In this document: positions 8,965-17,939 of the stretch, piece by piece
How the letters are laid out: the number at the start of each line of letters is the position of its first letter
Numbering within the stretch: the first letter of the stretch is position 1
Notes under the pieces: model-generated
What the model saw: the letters and a program-made list of their open reading frames with translations, nothing else
Told to the model about the DNA's origin: nothing
The model's database searches: none
Position numbers and translations under genes: made by a program
Assembly: GCF_001425305.1 (NCBI RefSeq)
Contig: NZ_LMEE01000001.1
Location: forward strand, 260,646-324,645
DNA from: Phenylobacterium sp. Root1290
GTDB lineage: Bacteria; Pseudomonadota; Alphaproteobacteria; Caulobacterales; Caulobacteraceae
DNA: 64,000 nucleotides
Reading direction: 5' to 3'

Positions 8965-10329
8965 ATGTCGATGCAGATCGTTGAAAAGTCTGGCGAAGGC
9001 CTGAGCCGCGTTTATGGCGTGACCGTCCCGGTTGCGGACCTCAACGAACGGCTCGAGGCGCGGATCGTCGAGATCACGCCGCAGCTCAACATCAAGGGCT
9101 TCCGCCCGGGCAAGGTGCCCGCGGCGCACGTCCGCCGCCTGCATGGCAAGGCCTTGATGGCCGAAGTGGTCGAGCAGACCATCTCGGAGACCACCCAGAA
9201 GGTGCTGGAAGACAACAAGCTGCGCCCCGCGGGCGAGCCGGACCTGAAGCCGGAAGGCGACATCGCCCAGGTGATCGACGGCAAGGCCGACCTCTCGTAC
9301 GAAATCGCCGTCGAGATCATGCCGGACTTCGAGCCGACGGACCTGACCAAGATCGCCCTGACCCGGCCGGTCTATGAGCCCACCGAGACGGAAGTCGACG
9401 AGGCGCTGGACGAGCTGGCCAAGCAAAGCCGCACCTACGAGCCGCGGACCGGCAAGTCGCTGAAGTCCAAGGACGGCGACCAGCTGCTGATCGACTTCGT
9501 CGGCCGCATCGATGGTGAAGCCTTCCAAGGCGGCACCGCCGAAGATTCGGAGCTGGTGCTCGGTTCGGGCCAGTTCATCCCGGGCTTTGAAGAACAACTG
9601 GTCGGCGCCAAGCCGGGCGACGAAGTGATCGTGAAGGTGGCTTTCCCGGCCGACTACCAAGCCGCCAATCTGGCCGGCAAGGACGCCGAGTTCACCACCA
9701 CGGTGAAGGAAGTTCGCGCGCCGGTCGACGGCAAGGCCGACGACGCTCTGGCCGAGCGTCTGGGCGTCGAAAACCTGGAGAAGCTCAAGGAGCTGCTGAA
9801 GCAGAACCTGGAGTCGCAGTATGCCGGCGCCTCGCGCTTCAAGCTGAAGCGCGCCCTGTTGGACGTGCTGGACGAAAAGCACGACTTCCCGCTGCCGCCG
9901 AAGATGGTGGAAGCCGAGTTCAATGCGATCTGGCAGCAGGTCCAGGCCGACAAGGAACGTGGCGGCCTGCCGCCGGAAGACGCCGAGAAGTCGGACGACC
10001 AGCTGCAGACCGAGTACCGCAAGATCGCCGAGCGCCGCGTGCGCCTGGGTCTGGTGCTGGCCGAGATCGGCCGCGTCAACAACGTCCAGGTCACCGAGCA
10101 GGAGCTGCTGGACGCGATGCGTCAGGAAGCCATGCGCTACGGCCCGCAAGCCCAGCAGATCTTCGACATGTTCCGCCAGAACGCGGGCATGCAGGCTCAG
10201 CTGCGCGCGCCGATCTTCGAGGACAAGGTCGTCGACCTGATCGTCGACAAGGCCACCGTGACGGACGAGAAGGTCTCCAAGGACGACCTCCTGAAGGAAG
10301 ACGACATGCCGGAAGGCTACGGCGCCTAA
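8965..10329 (+). CDS. tig: Trigger factor, ribosome-associated chaperone and prolyl isomerase
   Basis: 454 residues. The N-terminal ribosome-binding domain contains the FRPGKVP signature ([15 protein letters not shown], about residues 46-60). A central FKBP-like PPIase domain (about 150-240) contains [17 protein letters not shown] and [22 protein letters not shown] helical C-terminal chaperone domain follows. It binds nascent chains at the ribosome exit tunnel. The gene precedes clpP as in many bacteria. An ATG three codons inside (8971) is an alternative start. It ends at the strong terminator at 10359. Confidence 0.97.
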   Translation: MSMQIVEKSGEGLSRVYGVTVPVADLNERLEARIVEITPQLNIKGFRPGKVPAAHVRRLHGKALMAEVVEQTISETTQKVLEDNKLRPAGEPDLKPEGDIAQVIDGKADLSYEIAVEIMPDFEPTDLTKIALTRPVYEPTETEVDEALDELAKQSRTYEPRTGKSLKSKDGDQLLIDFVGRIDGEAFQGGTAEDSELVLGSGQFIPGFEEQLVGAKPGDEVIVKVAFPADYQAANLAGKDAEFTTTVKEVRAPVDGKADDALAERLGVENLEKLKELLKQNLESQYAGASRFKLKRALLDVLDEKHDFPLPPKMVEAEFNAIWQQVQADKERGGLPPEDAEKSDDQLQTEYRKIAERRVRLGLVLAEIGRVNNVQVTEQELLDAMRQEAMRYGPQAQQIFDMFRQNAGMQAQLRAPIFEDKVVDLIVDKATVTDEKVSKDDLLKEDDMPEGYGA

Positions 10330-10358
10330 ACGCCGGTCTCCCTTTAAGGCGGACGCAG

Positions 10359-10392
10359 AAATCCCTCCCGGAAACGGGAGGGATTTTCTTTA
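10359..10392 (+). terminator. Rho-independent terminator of tig
   Basis: AAATCCCTCCCG (10359-10370), GAAA tetraloop, CGGGAGGGATTT (10375-10386), then TTCTTT. Confidence 0.93.
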
Positions 10393-10491
10393 GGACTATC
10401 GGTCACCTTGCGCTGGCCCCTCCGCCACGCGATATCGGTGGGGAACGCGGCTCTGCGCGCAGAGTCGATCCATTCAGAGAGGCTTCCTTTT

Positions 10492-11106
10492 ATGCGTGAC
10501 CCGCAGATCACCGCGCTGAACCTCGTTCCCATGGTGGTGGAGCAAACCAGCCGCGGCGAGCGCGCCTTCGACATCTTCTCGCGCCTGCTGAAGGAACGCG
10601 TGATCTTCCTCAACGGTCCGGTCGAGGACGGCATGTCGGCGCTGATCTGCGCCCAGCTGCTGTATCTCGAAGCCGAGAACCCGAAAAAAGAGATCCAGAT
10701 GTACATCAACTCCCCTGGCGGAGTGGTGACGTCCGGTCTCGCGATCTACGACACCATGCAGTACATCCGCTCGCCGGTCGTGACCCTGTGCATGGGCATG
10801 GCCGCGTCGATGGGCTCGTTCCTGCTGATGGCCGGTGAGAAGGACCAGCGTATCGCGCTGCCCAACAGCCGCATCATGGTGCACCAGCCGTCGGGCGGTT
10901 ACTCGGGCAAGGCCTCGGACATCGAGCGCCACGCCGAGGACATCATCAAGACCAAGCGTCGCCTGAACGAAATCTACGCCAAGCACACCGGCCGCACCTA
11001 TGAAGAGGTCGAGGAAAAGCTCGACCGCGACACCTTCATGACCCCGGAAGAGGCCAAGGAGTGGGGCCTGGTCGACCACGTGATCGAGCGTCGCGCGGAA
11101 GACTAA
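10492..11106 (+). CDS. clpP: ATP-dependent Clp protease proteolytic subunit
   Basis: 204 residues from the ATG at 10492 ([22 protein letters not shown]), after GAGAGG. This is the tetradecameric serine protease partner of ClpX/ClpA. The catalytic triad is Ser106 (MGMAASMGS), His131 (MVHQPSGG) and Asp180, with the usual family spacing. In Caulobacter ClpXP is essential and degrades CtrA at the G1-S transition. A CTTGCGC-N14-CGCGATAT sequence at 10407-10435 is a weak heat-shock-promoter candidate. The next gene begins 6 nt after the stop and may be co-transcribed. Confidence 0.97.
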   Translation: MRDPQITALNLVPMVVEQTSRGERAFDIFSRLLKERVIFLNGPVEDGMSALICAQLLYLEAENPKKEIQMYINSPGGVVTSGLAIYDTMQYIRSPVVTLCMGMAASMGSFLLMAGEKDQRIALPNSRIMVHQPSGGYSGKASDIERHAEDIIKTKRRLNEIYAKHTGRTYEEVEEKLDRDTFMTPEEAKEWGLVDHVIERRAED

Positions 11107-11112
11107 GAACCC

Positions 11113-11634
11113 GTGCCGCGCCACGCGCTCGTCGTGGGCGGGACCGGCATGCTCTCAGGACTTGTGGAGGCGCTCGCCGGCGACGGCGGGCGCCTTTCGC
11201 TTTTGTCGCGCCATGCCTCGCAGCACCCGGGCGGGATTGACTGCGACTATCACGACGCGGCCGCGTTCAGCCGCGCCCTTGAGGTGGCGGTGGAGCGCAA
11301 TGGGCCGATCGATCTGGCCATCGCCTGGTTTCACACCCTGAGGATCGCGGCGCCGCGTCTGCTGGCGGAGCAGGTGAGGGGACGGATGTTCCAGGTGTTG
11401 GGCAGCGCCACGGCCGATCCGGCCCATCCGCAAAGGCTCGCGACAGCGGCCGCCGTCGCGGAGGGTCTGCAAGGGTGCCAACTGCGTCAGGTGGTGCTGG
11501 GGTTCCAGGTTACGGGCGACGGGTCGCGCTGGCTGACCAATGAGGAAATATCCGGCGGCGTGCTCGATGCGGTGCGGACCGACCGGCCGCTGACGATCAT
11601 AGGCCAGGTGGAGCCGTGGGCTGCCAGGCCGTAA
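11113..11634 (+). CDS. Short-chain dehydrogenase-like protein
   Basis: 173 residues, GTG start at 11113, six nt after clpP. The N-terminus LVVGGTGMLSGL is a Rossmann dinucleotide-binding loop (GGTGM). The middle section (YHDAAAFSRALE, GPIDLAIAWF) follows SDR topology. The YxxxK active site is not evident and the protein is shorter than usual SDRs, so it may bind NAD(P) without classical dehydrogenase activity. Its last 38 nt overlap the convergent gene ending at 11597. Confidence 0.65.
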   Translation: MPRHALVVGGTGMLSGLVEALAGDGGRLSLLSRHASQHPGGIDCDYHDAAAFSRALEVAVERNGPIDLAIAWFHTLRIAAPRLLAEQVRGRMFQVLGSATADPAHPQRLATAAAVAEGLQGCQLRQVVLGFQVTGDGSRWLTNEEISGGVLDAVRTDRPLTIIGQVEPWAARP

Positions 11635-11884
11635 GGCGGGCTTTGGTTGCCGCCAGCAGAGCCGCGCGTCCCGGCTCGGCCGTGACGTCGAACCGATCAA
11701 AGTCCTGTCCGGCGTCGTCGCGGATGTCGGCGAACAGGCCCTTCGGATCCTCGTGGAAGTGCAGGAAGGCCTTGGACTTCCGGTAGAAGACACCTCGCTT
11801 CTTCTCGACCATGCCGGGCAGGGCTCTAAGCTCGTCGAGCAGCGGCTCGAGGCGGTCGAGGGCTTGGTCGCCAGCGTGCTTCAT
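11597..11884 (-). CDS. Conserved hypothetical protein, 95 residues
   Basis: Soluble, compact protein with the centre KKRGVFYRKSKAFLHFHED, then a DIRDD acidic patch. There is no signal peptide or membrane segment and no family is recognised. It is the last gene of a minus-strand set (cicA-like, HTH, pyrophosphohydrolase, this gene) with 5 nt between it and the preceding gene. It overlaps the convergent SDR-like gene by 38 nt. Confidence 0.65.
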   Translation of the reverse strand: MKHAGDQALDRLEPLLDELRALPGMVEKKRGVFYRKSKAFLHFHEDPKGLFADIRDDAGQDFDRFDVTAEPGRAALLAATKARLTAWQPTAPPGL

Positions 11885-11889
11885 GCGCT

Positions 11890-12279
11890 TTAGTCCTCGC
11901 GCGGATATTGCTCCGGCCTGGCGAGATAGTAGTCCGCCGCAGGAAGACCGACAGGGGCCTCGACCGCAGCATTGAAGACCCGGCCATCAAAGCCGCCGCG
12001 TTCGTGGCGTTTGGCGACGCGCCTGTCTTCGACGTCCTCCATCGACAGACCATGAGCCTTCGCCATGGCGTGGATGACCTCAAGGACGTCGGCCAGCTCT
12101 CCTGTCAGCTCTGCCGGCGACGTGGCCTCCCTGGCTTCGTGAGCCTCTTCGATCAACTTGTCCCGCAGCGCGTCGGCAAATTCGGAGGCGTTCAGCTGCC
12201 GCTCGAAGACGGCGAGCCCGTCGGCGCGCATCATCGCCGGCAGGCGGTCGCGGATCAGCTTCTGGACACGGAACCGCAT
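11890..12279 (-). CDS. Phosphoribosyl-ATP pyrophosphohydrolase-like (MazG/HisE fold) protein
   Basis: 129 residues. VQKLIRDRLPAMM at the N-terminus, KLIEEAHEAREA (an EExxE-type metal-binding helix) and ELADVLEVIHAMA (the second metal-binding helix, ExxD) are hallmarks of all-alpha NTP pyrophosphohydrolases. It probably hydrolyses a nucleoside triphosphate or PRA-type compound; the substrate is unknown. Only 3 nt separate it from the upstream HTH gene, so the two are very likely co-translated. Confidence 0.8.
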   Translation of the reverse strand: MRFRVQKLIRDRLPAMMRADGLAVFERQLNASEFADALRDKLIEEAHEAREATSPAELTGELADVLEVIHAMAKAHGLSMEDVEDRRVAKRHERGGFDGRVFNAAVEAPVGLPAADYYLARPEQYPRED

Positions 12280-12282
12280 CGC

Positions 12283-12600
12283 CTAAGGAACGTCGTCGTC
12301 GCCGACGATCCCGCCCTCGTCCTCCCAAGCGCCAATGGCCTGGGCTTGCTTGCGGCTGAACTTGAGGCGAACGCCGGCGCCGAAGCCGTCGCCATCGTCG
12401 ATGAACAGAACGCCGAGGGTGTCGAGGGCGTGCAGGACGTGCTCGACCTCAGCTGTGACGTCCAGCGGCCCGTGGCCGCTCGCTTCCAGTTGGCGCAGGG
12501 TGTCCAGGTCGAGGCCGGAACGCGTGGCCAGCTTGGCCTGGCTGACGCCGGTCAGGGCGCGTGCGGCGGCGATCTGAGCGCCGGAGACGACGTGGGTCAT
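12283..12600 (-). CDS. XRE-type helix-turn-helix protein
   Basis: 105 residues. The N-terminal helices GAQIAAARALTGVSQAKLATRSGLD have the typical Cro/C1 helix-turn-helix layout, followed by LRQLEASG. The C-terminal half (LGVLFIDDGDG, RLKFSRKQAQAIGAWEDEGG) resembles the tail often seen in alphaproteobacterial small XRE proteins. It sits between the cicA-like gene and the pyrophosphohydrolase on the same strand and may autoregulate this set. Confidence 0.82.
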   Translation of the reverse strand: MTHVVSGAQIAAARALTGVSQAKLATRSGLDLDTLRQLEASGHGPLDVTAEVEHVLHALDTLGVLFIDDGDGFGAGVRLKFSRKQAQAIGAWEDEGGIVGDDDVP

Positions 12601-12623
12601 AGGGCCCTCCTGGGGCGGCGGAT

Positions 12624-13289
12624 TCAGGGCTTCTCCTGGAAGACCCGGTAGCCGGGTTCGTCTGCGATCGCGAGCATCTCACGATCTCCGCTGGTATCGC
12701 CATAGGCCGCGCGCAACCGCACGTCGGGCCCGAAGGCCTGCTGCAGGCGGCGCACCTTTTCCGGGCCGCGGCAGTTGGGGCCATCGAAGGCACCTGTGAC
12801 GCGGTCGCGGGAGTCGAAGACCAATTCCGTTCCGATCAGCATGTCCGCGCCCAGCCCGCGAGCAAAGGGGGCGACCACGATCTCGGGAGAAGCCGTGACG
12901 ATCACCAGCTTGGCGCGGCGCTGGCCCCACCGGCGCCAGGTGCGCAACGCATCCGGCCGCAGCATTCGCGGAGCCATAAGCTCGGCGAACGCTCTGGCGT
13001 CGGCTTCCAGACGCTCGCGTGAGACGCCGGCAAGGAACTCGCGTGTGGCGGCGGCCTTGATGCGACCGCGATTGCGGTGCGCCAGATATGACGCGGCGGC
13101 CGGCAGCAGTTTGGCGAGGCCGACATTGTAACGCGTTGGCCCGGCCCGCCACTTCAGGAAGGCTGTGTAGCTGTCGTGGGTGGTCAAGGTGCCGTCAAAG
13201 TCGAAGGCGACCACGCCCGCGTCTTCAATCTGCTCGTCCAAGGATTCCACCTGCGCGCCGCCGATGCGCCGCAGTTGTCGCTTAGCCAT
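12624..13289 (-). CDS. cicA: HAD-IB family phosphatase/phosphotransferase, CicA-like
   Basis: 221 residues starting at 13289 after GGGGGAT. Motif I is VAFDFDGTLTTHDSY with the nucleophile and acid Asp pair, motif II is LVIVTASPEIV, motif III is the Lys in GPEKVRRL, and motif IV is AAYGDTSGDREML. This is the layout of phosphoserine-phosphatase-like HAD enzymes. In Caulobacter crescentus a gene of this class, cicA, lies between clpP and clpX and its dosage is tightly limited for growth and cell shape. Position and class agree here, so the symbol is inferred from synteny (recalled, not searched). Confidence 0.72.
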   Translation of the reverse strand: MAKRQLRRIGGAQVESLDEQIEDAGVVAFDFDGTLTTHDSYTAFLKWRAGPTRYNVGLAKLLPAAASYLAHRNRGRIKAAATREFLAGVSRERLEADARAFAELMAPRMLRPDALRTWRRWGQRRAKLVIVTASPEIVVAPFARGLGADMLIGTELVFDSRDRVTGAFDGPNCRGPEKVRRLQQAFGPDVRLRAAYGDTSGDREMLAIADEPGYRVFQEKP

Positions 13290-13627
13290 CTATCCCCCAA
13301 CACGCTGCGCGCTCGCGCGTGTCAACTCAAGGAAAGGCGCCTGGCGCCGAGCCTGCCGTCATGGGAGGGGCTTTTGCGCGTCAGGGCGTCTCACTTGCGC
13401 CATTTAATCACAATCCCATCTAGGGATTCGGACATGCCCGCCATCGGGCGCCCCGCCGCCAATTGTCACTGAAGTATGTCAGAGGCTTGTGATCGTGGCT
13501 CGGATCGGGGAATGTCAAGGATTAGACAACCCCGGGCACGTATCCTGCACTGATGGCGTCAGGGACGCCTCCGGGCCGATGACGGCGAAGACTCCGGTCA
13601 GCGTTGTCGAGAGAGTGAGAAAAGAGC
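13290..13627 (+). other. Divergent intergenic region, cicA-like / clpX promoters
   Basis: 338 nt without a supportable gene. It must hold the promoters of the minus-strand set and of clpX. An inverted repeat AATCCC-ATCTA-GGGATT (13412-13428) is the only clear structured element and could be an operator. Confidence 0.5.
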
Positions 13628-14890
13628 ATGACCAAGGCCGCGAGCGGAGACTCCAAGAGCACGCTGTATTGCTCTTTCTGCGGCAAGAGCCAGCATGAGG
13701 TCCGCAAGCTTATCGCGGGCCCGACCGTGTTCATCTGTGATGAATGCGTCGAGCTGTGCATGGATATCATCCGCGAAGAGCACAAGATTTCCTTCGTGAA
13801 GTCGAAGGACGGCGTTCCGACTCCGAAGGAAATCCGCGAAGTCCTCGACGATTACGTGATCGGCCAGGACCACGCCAAGAAGGTGCTCTCGGTTGCCGTC
13901 CACAACCACTACAAGCGCCTGAACCACGCGACGAAGAACAACGACGTCGAACTGGGCAAGGCCAACATCCTGCTCATCGGTCCGACCGGTACCGGCAAGA
14001 CCCTGCTGGCCCAGACCCTGGCTCGAATCATCGATGTTCCGTTCACGGTGGCCGACGCGACGACCCTGACCGAAGCCGGCTATGTCGGTGAGGATGTCGA
14101 GAACATCATCCTGAAGCTGCTCCAGGCCGCCGACTACAACGTCGAGCGCGCCCAGCGCGGCATCGTCTACATCGACGAAGTCGATAAGATCAGCCGCAAG
14201 TCGGACAACCCTTCGATCACCCGCGACGTGTCGGGCGAGGGCGTCCAGCAGGCGCTGCTCAAGATCATGGAAGGCACGGTCGCGTCCGTGCCGCCCCAGG
14301 GCGGCCGCAAGCATCCCCAGCAGGAATTCCTGCAGGTCGATACGACCAACATCCTGTTCATCTGCGGCGGCGCCTTCGCCGGCCTGGAAAAGATCATCTC
14401 GGCCCGCGGCCAAGGCACCTCGATCGGCTTCGGCGCCAAGGTGTCGGACCCGGACGACCGCCGCACCGGCCAGATCTTCCGTCAGGTCGAACCGGACGAC
14501 CTGCTGCGCTTCGGCCTGATCCCCGAGTTCATCGGCCGTCTGCCGGTGATCGCCACCCTGGACGACCTCGACGAGGCCGCCCTGGTGAAGATCCTCACCG
14601 AGCCGAAGAACGCCTTCGTGAAGCAGTACCAGCGCCTGTTCGACATGGAGAACGTCGGCCTGACCTTCACCGACGATGCGCTGACGGCCGTTGCCCGCAA
14701 GGCTATTCAGCGCAAGACCGGCGCGCGGGGCCTGCGCTCGATCCTGGAAGGCATCCTGCTCGACACCATGTACGAGCTGCCGACCTATGACGGCGTCGAG
14801 GAAGTCGTGGTCAACGCCGAGGTGGTCGAGGGCCGCGCTCAGCCGCTGGTCATCTACGCCGAGCGCCGCGACAAGGGCGGCGCCGCCTAG
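13628..14890 (+). CDS. clpX: ATP-dependent Clp protease ATP-binding subunit ClpX
   Basis: 420 residues. The N-terminal zinc-binding domain has two CxxC pairs (CSFCGK and CDECVELC). The AAA+ core has Walker A GPTGTGKT, Walker [10 protein letters not shown], the pore loop GYVGED, and the IGF loop (GTSIGFG) that docks on ClpP. It unfolds tagged and adaptor-bound proteins for ClpP. The gene is separated from clpP by the short minus-strand set, as in Caulobacter. It ends at the terminator at 14917. Confidence 0.98.
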   Translation: MTKAASGDSKSTLYCSFCGKSQHEVRKLIAGPTVFICDECVELCMDIIREEHKISFVKSKDGVPTPKEIREVLDDYVIGQDHAKKVLSVAVHNHYKRLNHATKNNDVELGKANILLIGPTGTGKTLLAQTLARIIDVPFTVADATTLTEAGYVGEDVENIILKLLQAADYNVERAQRGIVYIDEVDKISRKSDNPSITRDVSGEGVQQALLKIMEGTVASVPPQGGRKHPQQEFLQVDTTNILFICGGAFAGLEKIISARGQGTSIGFGAKVSDPDDRRTGQIFRQVEPDDLLRFGLIPEFIGRLPVIATLDDLDEAALVKILTEPKNAFVKQYQRLFDMENVGLTFTDDALTAVARKAIQRKTGARGLRSILEGILLDTMYELPTYDGVEEVVVNAEVVEGRAQPLVIYAERRDKGGAA

Positions 14891-14916
14891 GACCTAGGTG
14901 AGCGACGAATGATCAG

Positions 14917-14949
14917 GGGCCCCGCGGACATGCGCCGCGGGGCCCTTTT
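14917..14949 (+). terminator. Rho-independent terminator of clpX
   Basis: GGGCCCCGCGG (14917-14927) pairs with CCGCGGGGCCC (14935-14945), followed directly by TTTT. The next start codon is only 15 nt after the T-run. Confidence 0.93.
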
Positions 14950-14964
14950 CGTTTGGAGGCGGCC

Positions 14965-16389
14965 ATGACCCATGGCGTGCTCTCACCGTGCGATCGCGGC
15001 GTGGTCGAAACCACCGCGCCTTGCGCTGAGCCGGCCGACGGCAGGCTTGTGCTGGCGGGCACGGTCCTGGGCTCCAGCCTGGCCTTCATCGACGGCTCTG
15101 CGGTCAATCTGACGCTGCCCGTCATCCAGCAGCAACTCGGCGGCGACGCCGCCGGAGCACAGTGGATCATGAACGCCTACGCCTTGATGCTGGGCGCGCT
15201 GGTGCTGGCGGGCGGCGCAGCGGCGGACCGATATGGCCGGCGGCGCGTGTTCGTGGTCGGCGTCGTGCTGTTCTCGGCGGCCTCTGCGCTCTGTGGAGCC
15301 GCGCCCAGTCTCGAGCTGCTGATCATCGCCCGCGCTGTCCAGGGGATCGGCGCGGCGCTGCTGGTGCCGGCCAGCCTCGCCCTGTTGGGCGCCTCTTTCG
15401 ACGAGAAGGGCAGGGGGCGAGCGGTCGGCGTCTGGGCCGGGGCCAGCGGCCTGATGAGCGCGATCGGCCCCGTGCTGGGCGGTTGGCTGACGGACGCCGT
15501 GTCATGGCGCGCGGTGTTCCTGATCAATCTCCCCCTCGCGGCGCTGGCGGTCTGGCTCATCCTGGCCGGAGCGCGGGAGAGCCGAGTTCCGGCGGCGGGA
15601 TCGGTCGATTGGGCCGGAGCGATCTGCGCGACGCTGGGACTAACAGCCTTCACCTGGAGCCTCACCCAGGCCTCAAGCGTGGGAATGTCGGCGGGGGTCT
15701 GGGCGCTGGGCGTGGCAGGTCTGTTGCTGGTCGGGGCCTTCCTATGGGTAGAGCGTCACGCGGAGAGCCCGATGGTCCCGCTGGGCCTCTTCAAAAGCCG
15801 CGCCTTCTCAGGCGCCAACGGACTGACGCTGCTGCTCTACGCGGCGTTTGGCGGGGCGCTCTTCCTGCTGCCGTTCCAGCTGATCCGCGTGCACCACTAT
15901 CCAGCCACGGCCGCAGGCGCGGCGCTGCTGCCGCTGTCGATCGGCCTGGCGGTGCTGTCGCCGCTTTCGGGGGCGCTGTCCGCGCGGATAGGCGTTCGGG
16001 CCATGCTGACCATTGGCCCGTTGCTCGCGGCCGCGGGCTTTGCGGGTTTGGCTTGGAGCGCTCACGACGGGGCCTATTGGACCGGTGTGTTCCCAGGGCT
16101 GACTCTGCTGGCCCTGGGGATGGGCGTCGCCGTGGCGCCGCTCACGGACGCGGTTCTGGGCGCCGTCCCCAGCGCCTATGAGGGAGCAGCTTCAGGCGTG
16201 AACAACGCCACGGCCAGGATCGGAGGCCTGCTTGCGGTGGCCCTGGCGGGGTTCGTCCTTGCGCCCAGCGCGGCGGGAGCAGAGGCCATGACGCTGGGGT
16301 ATCAAGGCGCGATGCTGGCGGCGGCGTTTGCGGCCGCAGCGGCGGGCCTCATCGGCGCGCTGGCCATGGGATCCGCGCCTAAGCCCTAG
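14965..16389 (+). CDS. MFS efflux transporter, DHA2 (EmrB/QacA) family
   Basis: 474 residues from the ATG at 14965, five nt after GGAGG; an upstream TTG overlaps that ribosome-binding site and is rejected. About 14 hydrophobic segments are visible. Family motifs are GSAVNLTLPVIQQQL in TM1, the loop ADRYGRRRVF (motif A) and GPVLGGWLTD (motif C, typical of drug:H+ antiporters). It probably exports toxic compounds; the substrate is unknown. There is almost no room for its own promoter between the clpX terminator and the start. Confidence 0.88.
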   Translation: MTHGVLSPCDRGVVETTAPCAEPADGRLVLAGTVLGSSLAFIDGSAVNLTLPVIQQQLGGDAAGAQWIMNAYALMLGALVLAGGAAADRYGRRRVFVVGVVLFSAASALCGAAPSLELLIIARAVQGIGAALLVPASLALLGASFDEKGRGRAVGVWAGASGLMSAIGPVLGGWLTDAVSWRAVFLINLPLAALAVWLILAGARESRVPAAGSVDWAGAICATLGLTAFTWSLTQASSVGMSAGVWALGVAGLLLVGAFLWVERHAESPMVPLGLFKSRAFSGANGLTLLLYAAFGGALFLLPFQLIRVHHYPATAAGAALLPLSIGLAVLSPLSGALSARIGVRAMLTIGPLLAAAGFAGLAWSAHDGAYWTGVFPGLTLLALGMGVAVAPLTDAVLGAVPSAYEGAASGVNNATARIGGLLAVALAGFVLAPSAAGAEAMTLGYQGAMLAAAFAAAAAGLIGALAMGSAPKP

Positions 16390-16390
16390 C

Positions 16391-17194
16391 CTACTTCTTG
16401 GCCGAGGCGGCGCGAGGCTTGAGACGGTCCATCCAATCCAGCGTAGCTAGCCAGTAGGTGTTGGTCCGAGGGATGAAGCCGTCGCGCTTTCGGGCCTCGA
16501 CCCAGCCATTGAGCGTGTTGAGCAGATCCGCATCGCCCTTGCGGACGGCGAAGGCGTCGGCTGTCCGGGCGAGCGGCTCGCCTTCAACGACGGCGTACTT
16601 TTCTGGCGCCTTCACCGCCACGAGGCGCGGGATCGGCGCCTTGTGAGCCAGGCCGGCGATGGCGCCGCCGTCCAGGGCCCGCTCAGCGGCGAGCAGATCG
16701 GGGAAGACCTCGATCGTGGCGGCGGGCAGCTTCGACTTCGCGAGCAGTACGGCCGGGGCGCCCGCTACCGCGCCGACGACGACGCCGGCCTTGTCGAGGT
16801 CGGCCGTATGCACGGGGCCTTTGCGCGCGGCGACGATGGTCACCTCGCTCTCGCTATACGGCGTCGTGAACCAGGCTTGCCGCAGACGGTCAGGCTCGAT
16901 GGCCAGCGAGGCGGCGATCAAGTCGCAATCGCCCTTATTCAGGCGCTCCATCATGTCGGCGTACGAGACCGAGACGAACTCAGGGGAGAGACCGAAGTCG
17001 GTGGCCAGGCGCTGGCCTATGTCGATCTCGTGCCCGATCCAGCGTCCGGTGGGTGTCTTGATGGCGTAGGGAGCGCCCTCGACGACGCAGATCCGCAGTG
17101 AGCCCCGCTTCGTCGCGTCATCCAGTGTATCGGCCGCCGCTGGAGCAGCGATCATCAACCCAAGGATTACGCCAGTCACCAAGCTGCGTCGCAT
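16391..17194 (-). CDS. Periplasmic solute-binding protein, family 3 (amino-acid type)
   Basis: 267 residues with a signal peptide ending in AAPAAAD (about 1-21). The family-3 fold shows GSLRICVVEGAPYAI, GHEIDIGQRLA, DLIAASLAIEPDR and FTTPYSES. No ABC permease or ATPase genes adjoin it, so it is an orphan binding protein that either partners with a remote transporter or acts as a sensor. It is convergent with the MFS gene (1 nt apart) and divergent from the DUF3011-like gene. Confidence 0.85.
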   Translation of the reverse strand: MRRSLVTGVILGLMIAAPAAADTLDDATKRGSLRICVVEGAPYAIKTPTGRWIGHEIDIGQRLATDFGLSPEFVSVSYADMMERLNKGDCDLIAASLAIEPDRLRQAWFTTPYSESEVTIVAARKGPVHTADLDKAGVVVGAVAGAPAVLLAKSKLPAATIEVFPDLLAAERALDGGAIAGLAHKAPIPRLVAVKAPEKYAVVEGEPLARTADAFAVRKGDADLLNTLNGWVEARKRDGFIPRTNTYWLATLDWMDRLKPRAASAKK

Positions 17195-17318
17195 TTTGGA
17201 TCCGCCCTCCTAGCTCAAGCTCTGGATGAGAATTCCATTGTCGCTCGATGACAAGGGCTATTCTCAACGGAAGGTTGTTGGCGTTAGGGTGACGCTGGAC
17301 AGTCACCGGAGGTCGTTG

Positions 17319-17939
17319 ATGCGTGTCGGCTTGATGATCACAGCGTCGGTGCTCGGACTTTGGTCCGCGCCCGTGACGCCCGCGTATGCCGACTCCTTCA
17401 TCGATTGCTCGTCATCCGGCTATGGCCGCAACTACTGCCCGGTGAATTCGGGCGGGCGCGTTTGGCTGGACTACCAGTACAGCAACAACAGCGGCCAGTG
17501 CATCGAGAACCAGACCTGGGGCTGGGACGGCCGCGGCGTGTGGGTCGATCGTGGATGCCGAGGGCGCTTCCGGGTCGAGGACCGCTATGGCGGCGGCAAT
17601 GGCGGCAAGAAGGACAAGGACAACACCGCGGCGGTCGTCGGCGGCTTGCTGCTGGGGGGGCTGCTGCTTGGAGCCCTGGCGGCAAATTCCAAGGACAACA
17701 ACAGCGGCGGGACCTCCGGCGACTCGCGCCAGGCGGTCGACAGCTGCTCGAACGAGGCGATGAACCAGGCGTCACGCTACGGGACCCGGGTGAGGATCGA
17801 CCGGATCACCTCTGCCCAGCCGCAGGGCCGGGGCTATTCGGTGCAGGGCTATGTCGCCGCGGACGTCGGGCCGCGCAGCGTCACCTACAGCTTCAATTGC
17901 GACTACGACGGCCGGTACGCCAATGTGGAGTTGAACTGA
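17319..17939 (+). CDS. DUF3011-like secreted protein with Gly-rich hydrophobic segment
   Basis: 206 residues from the ATG at 17319 (CGGAGG six nt upstream); the longer open frame is rejected. A signal peptide ends near YADS. The Cys-containing domain (CSSSGYGRNYCPV ... GRGVWVDRGCRGRF) matches the DUF3011 pattern. A Lys/Asp stretch (KKDKDN) is followed by a hydrophobic Gly/Leu run (VVGGLLLGGLLLGALA), and a C-terminal domain contains a further Cys pair. It is probably cell-envelope located. It overlaps the next gene by TGATG, so the two are translationally coupled. Confidence 0.75.
   Translation: MRVGLMITASVLGLWSAPVTPAYADSFIDCSSSGYGRNYCPVNSGGRVWLDYQYSNNSGQCIENQTWGWDGRGVWVDRGCRGRFRVEDRYGGGNGGKKDKDNTAAVVGGLLLGGLLLGALAANSKDNNSGGTSGDSRQAVDSCSNEAMNQASRYGTRVRIDRITSAQPQGRGYSVQGYVAADVGPRSVTYSFNCDYDGRYANVELN

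Noticed and set aside
11890..12600. Toxin-antitoxin module (HTH plus MazG-like gene)
   Set aside because: The enzyme is a house-cleaning type pyrophosphohydrolase and no RNase, kinase or pore-type toxin is recognisable.
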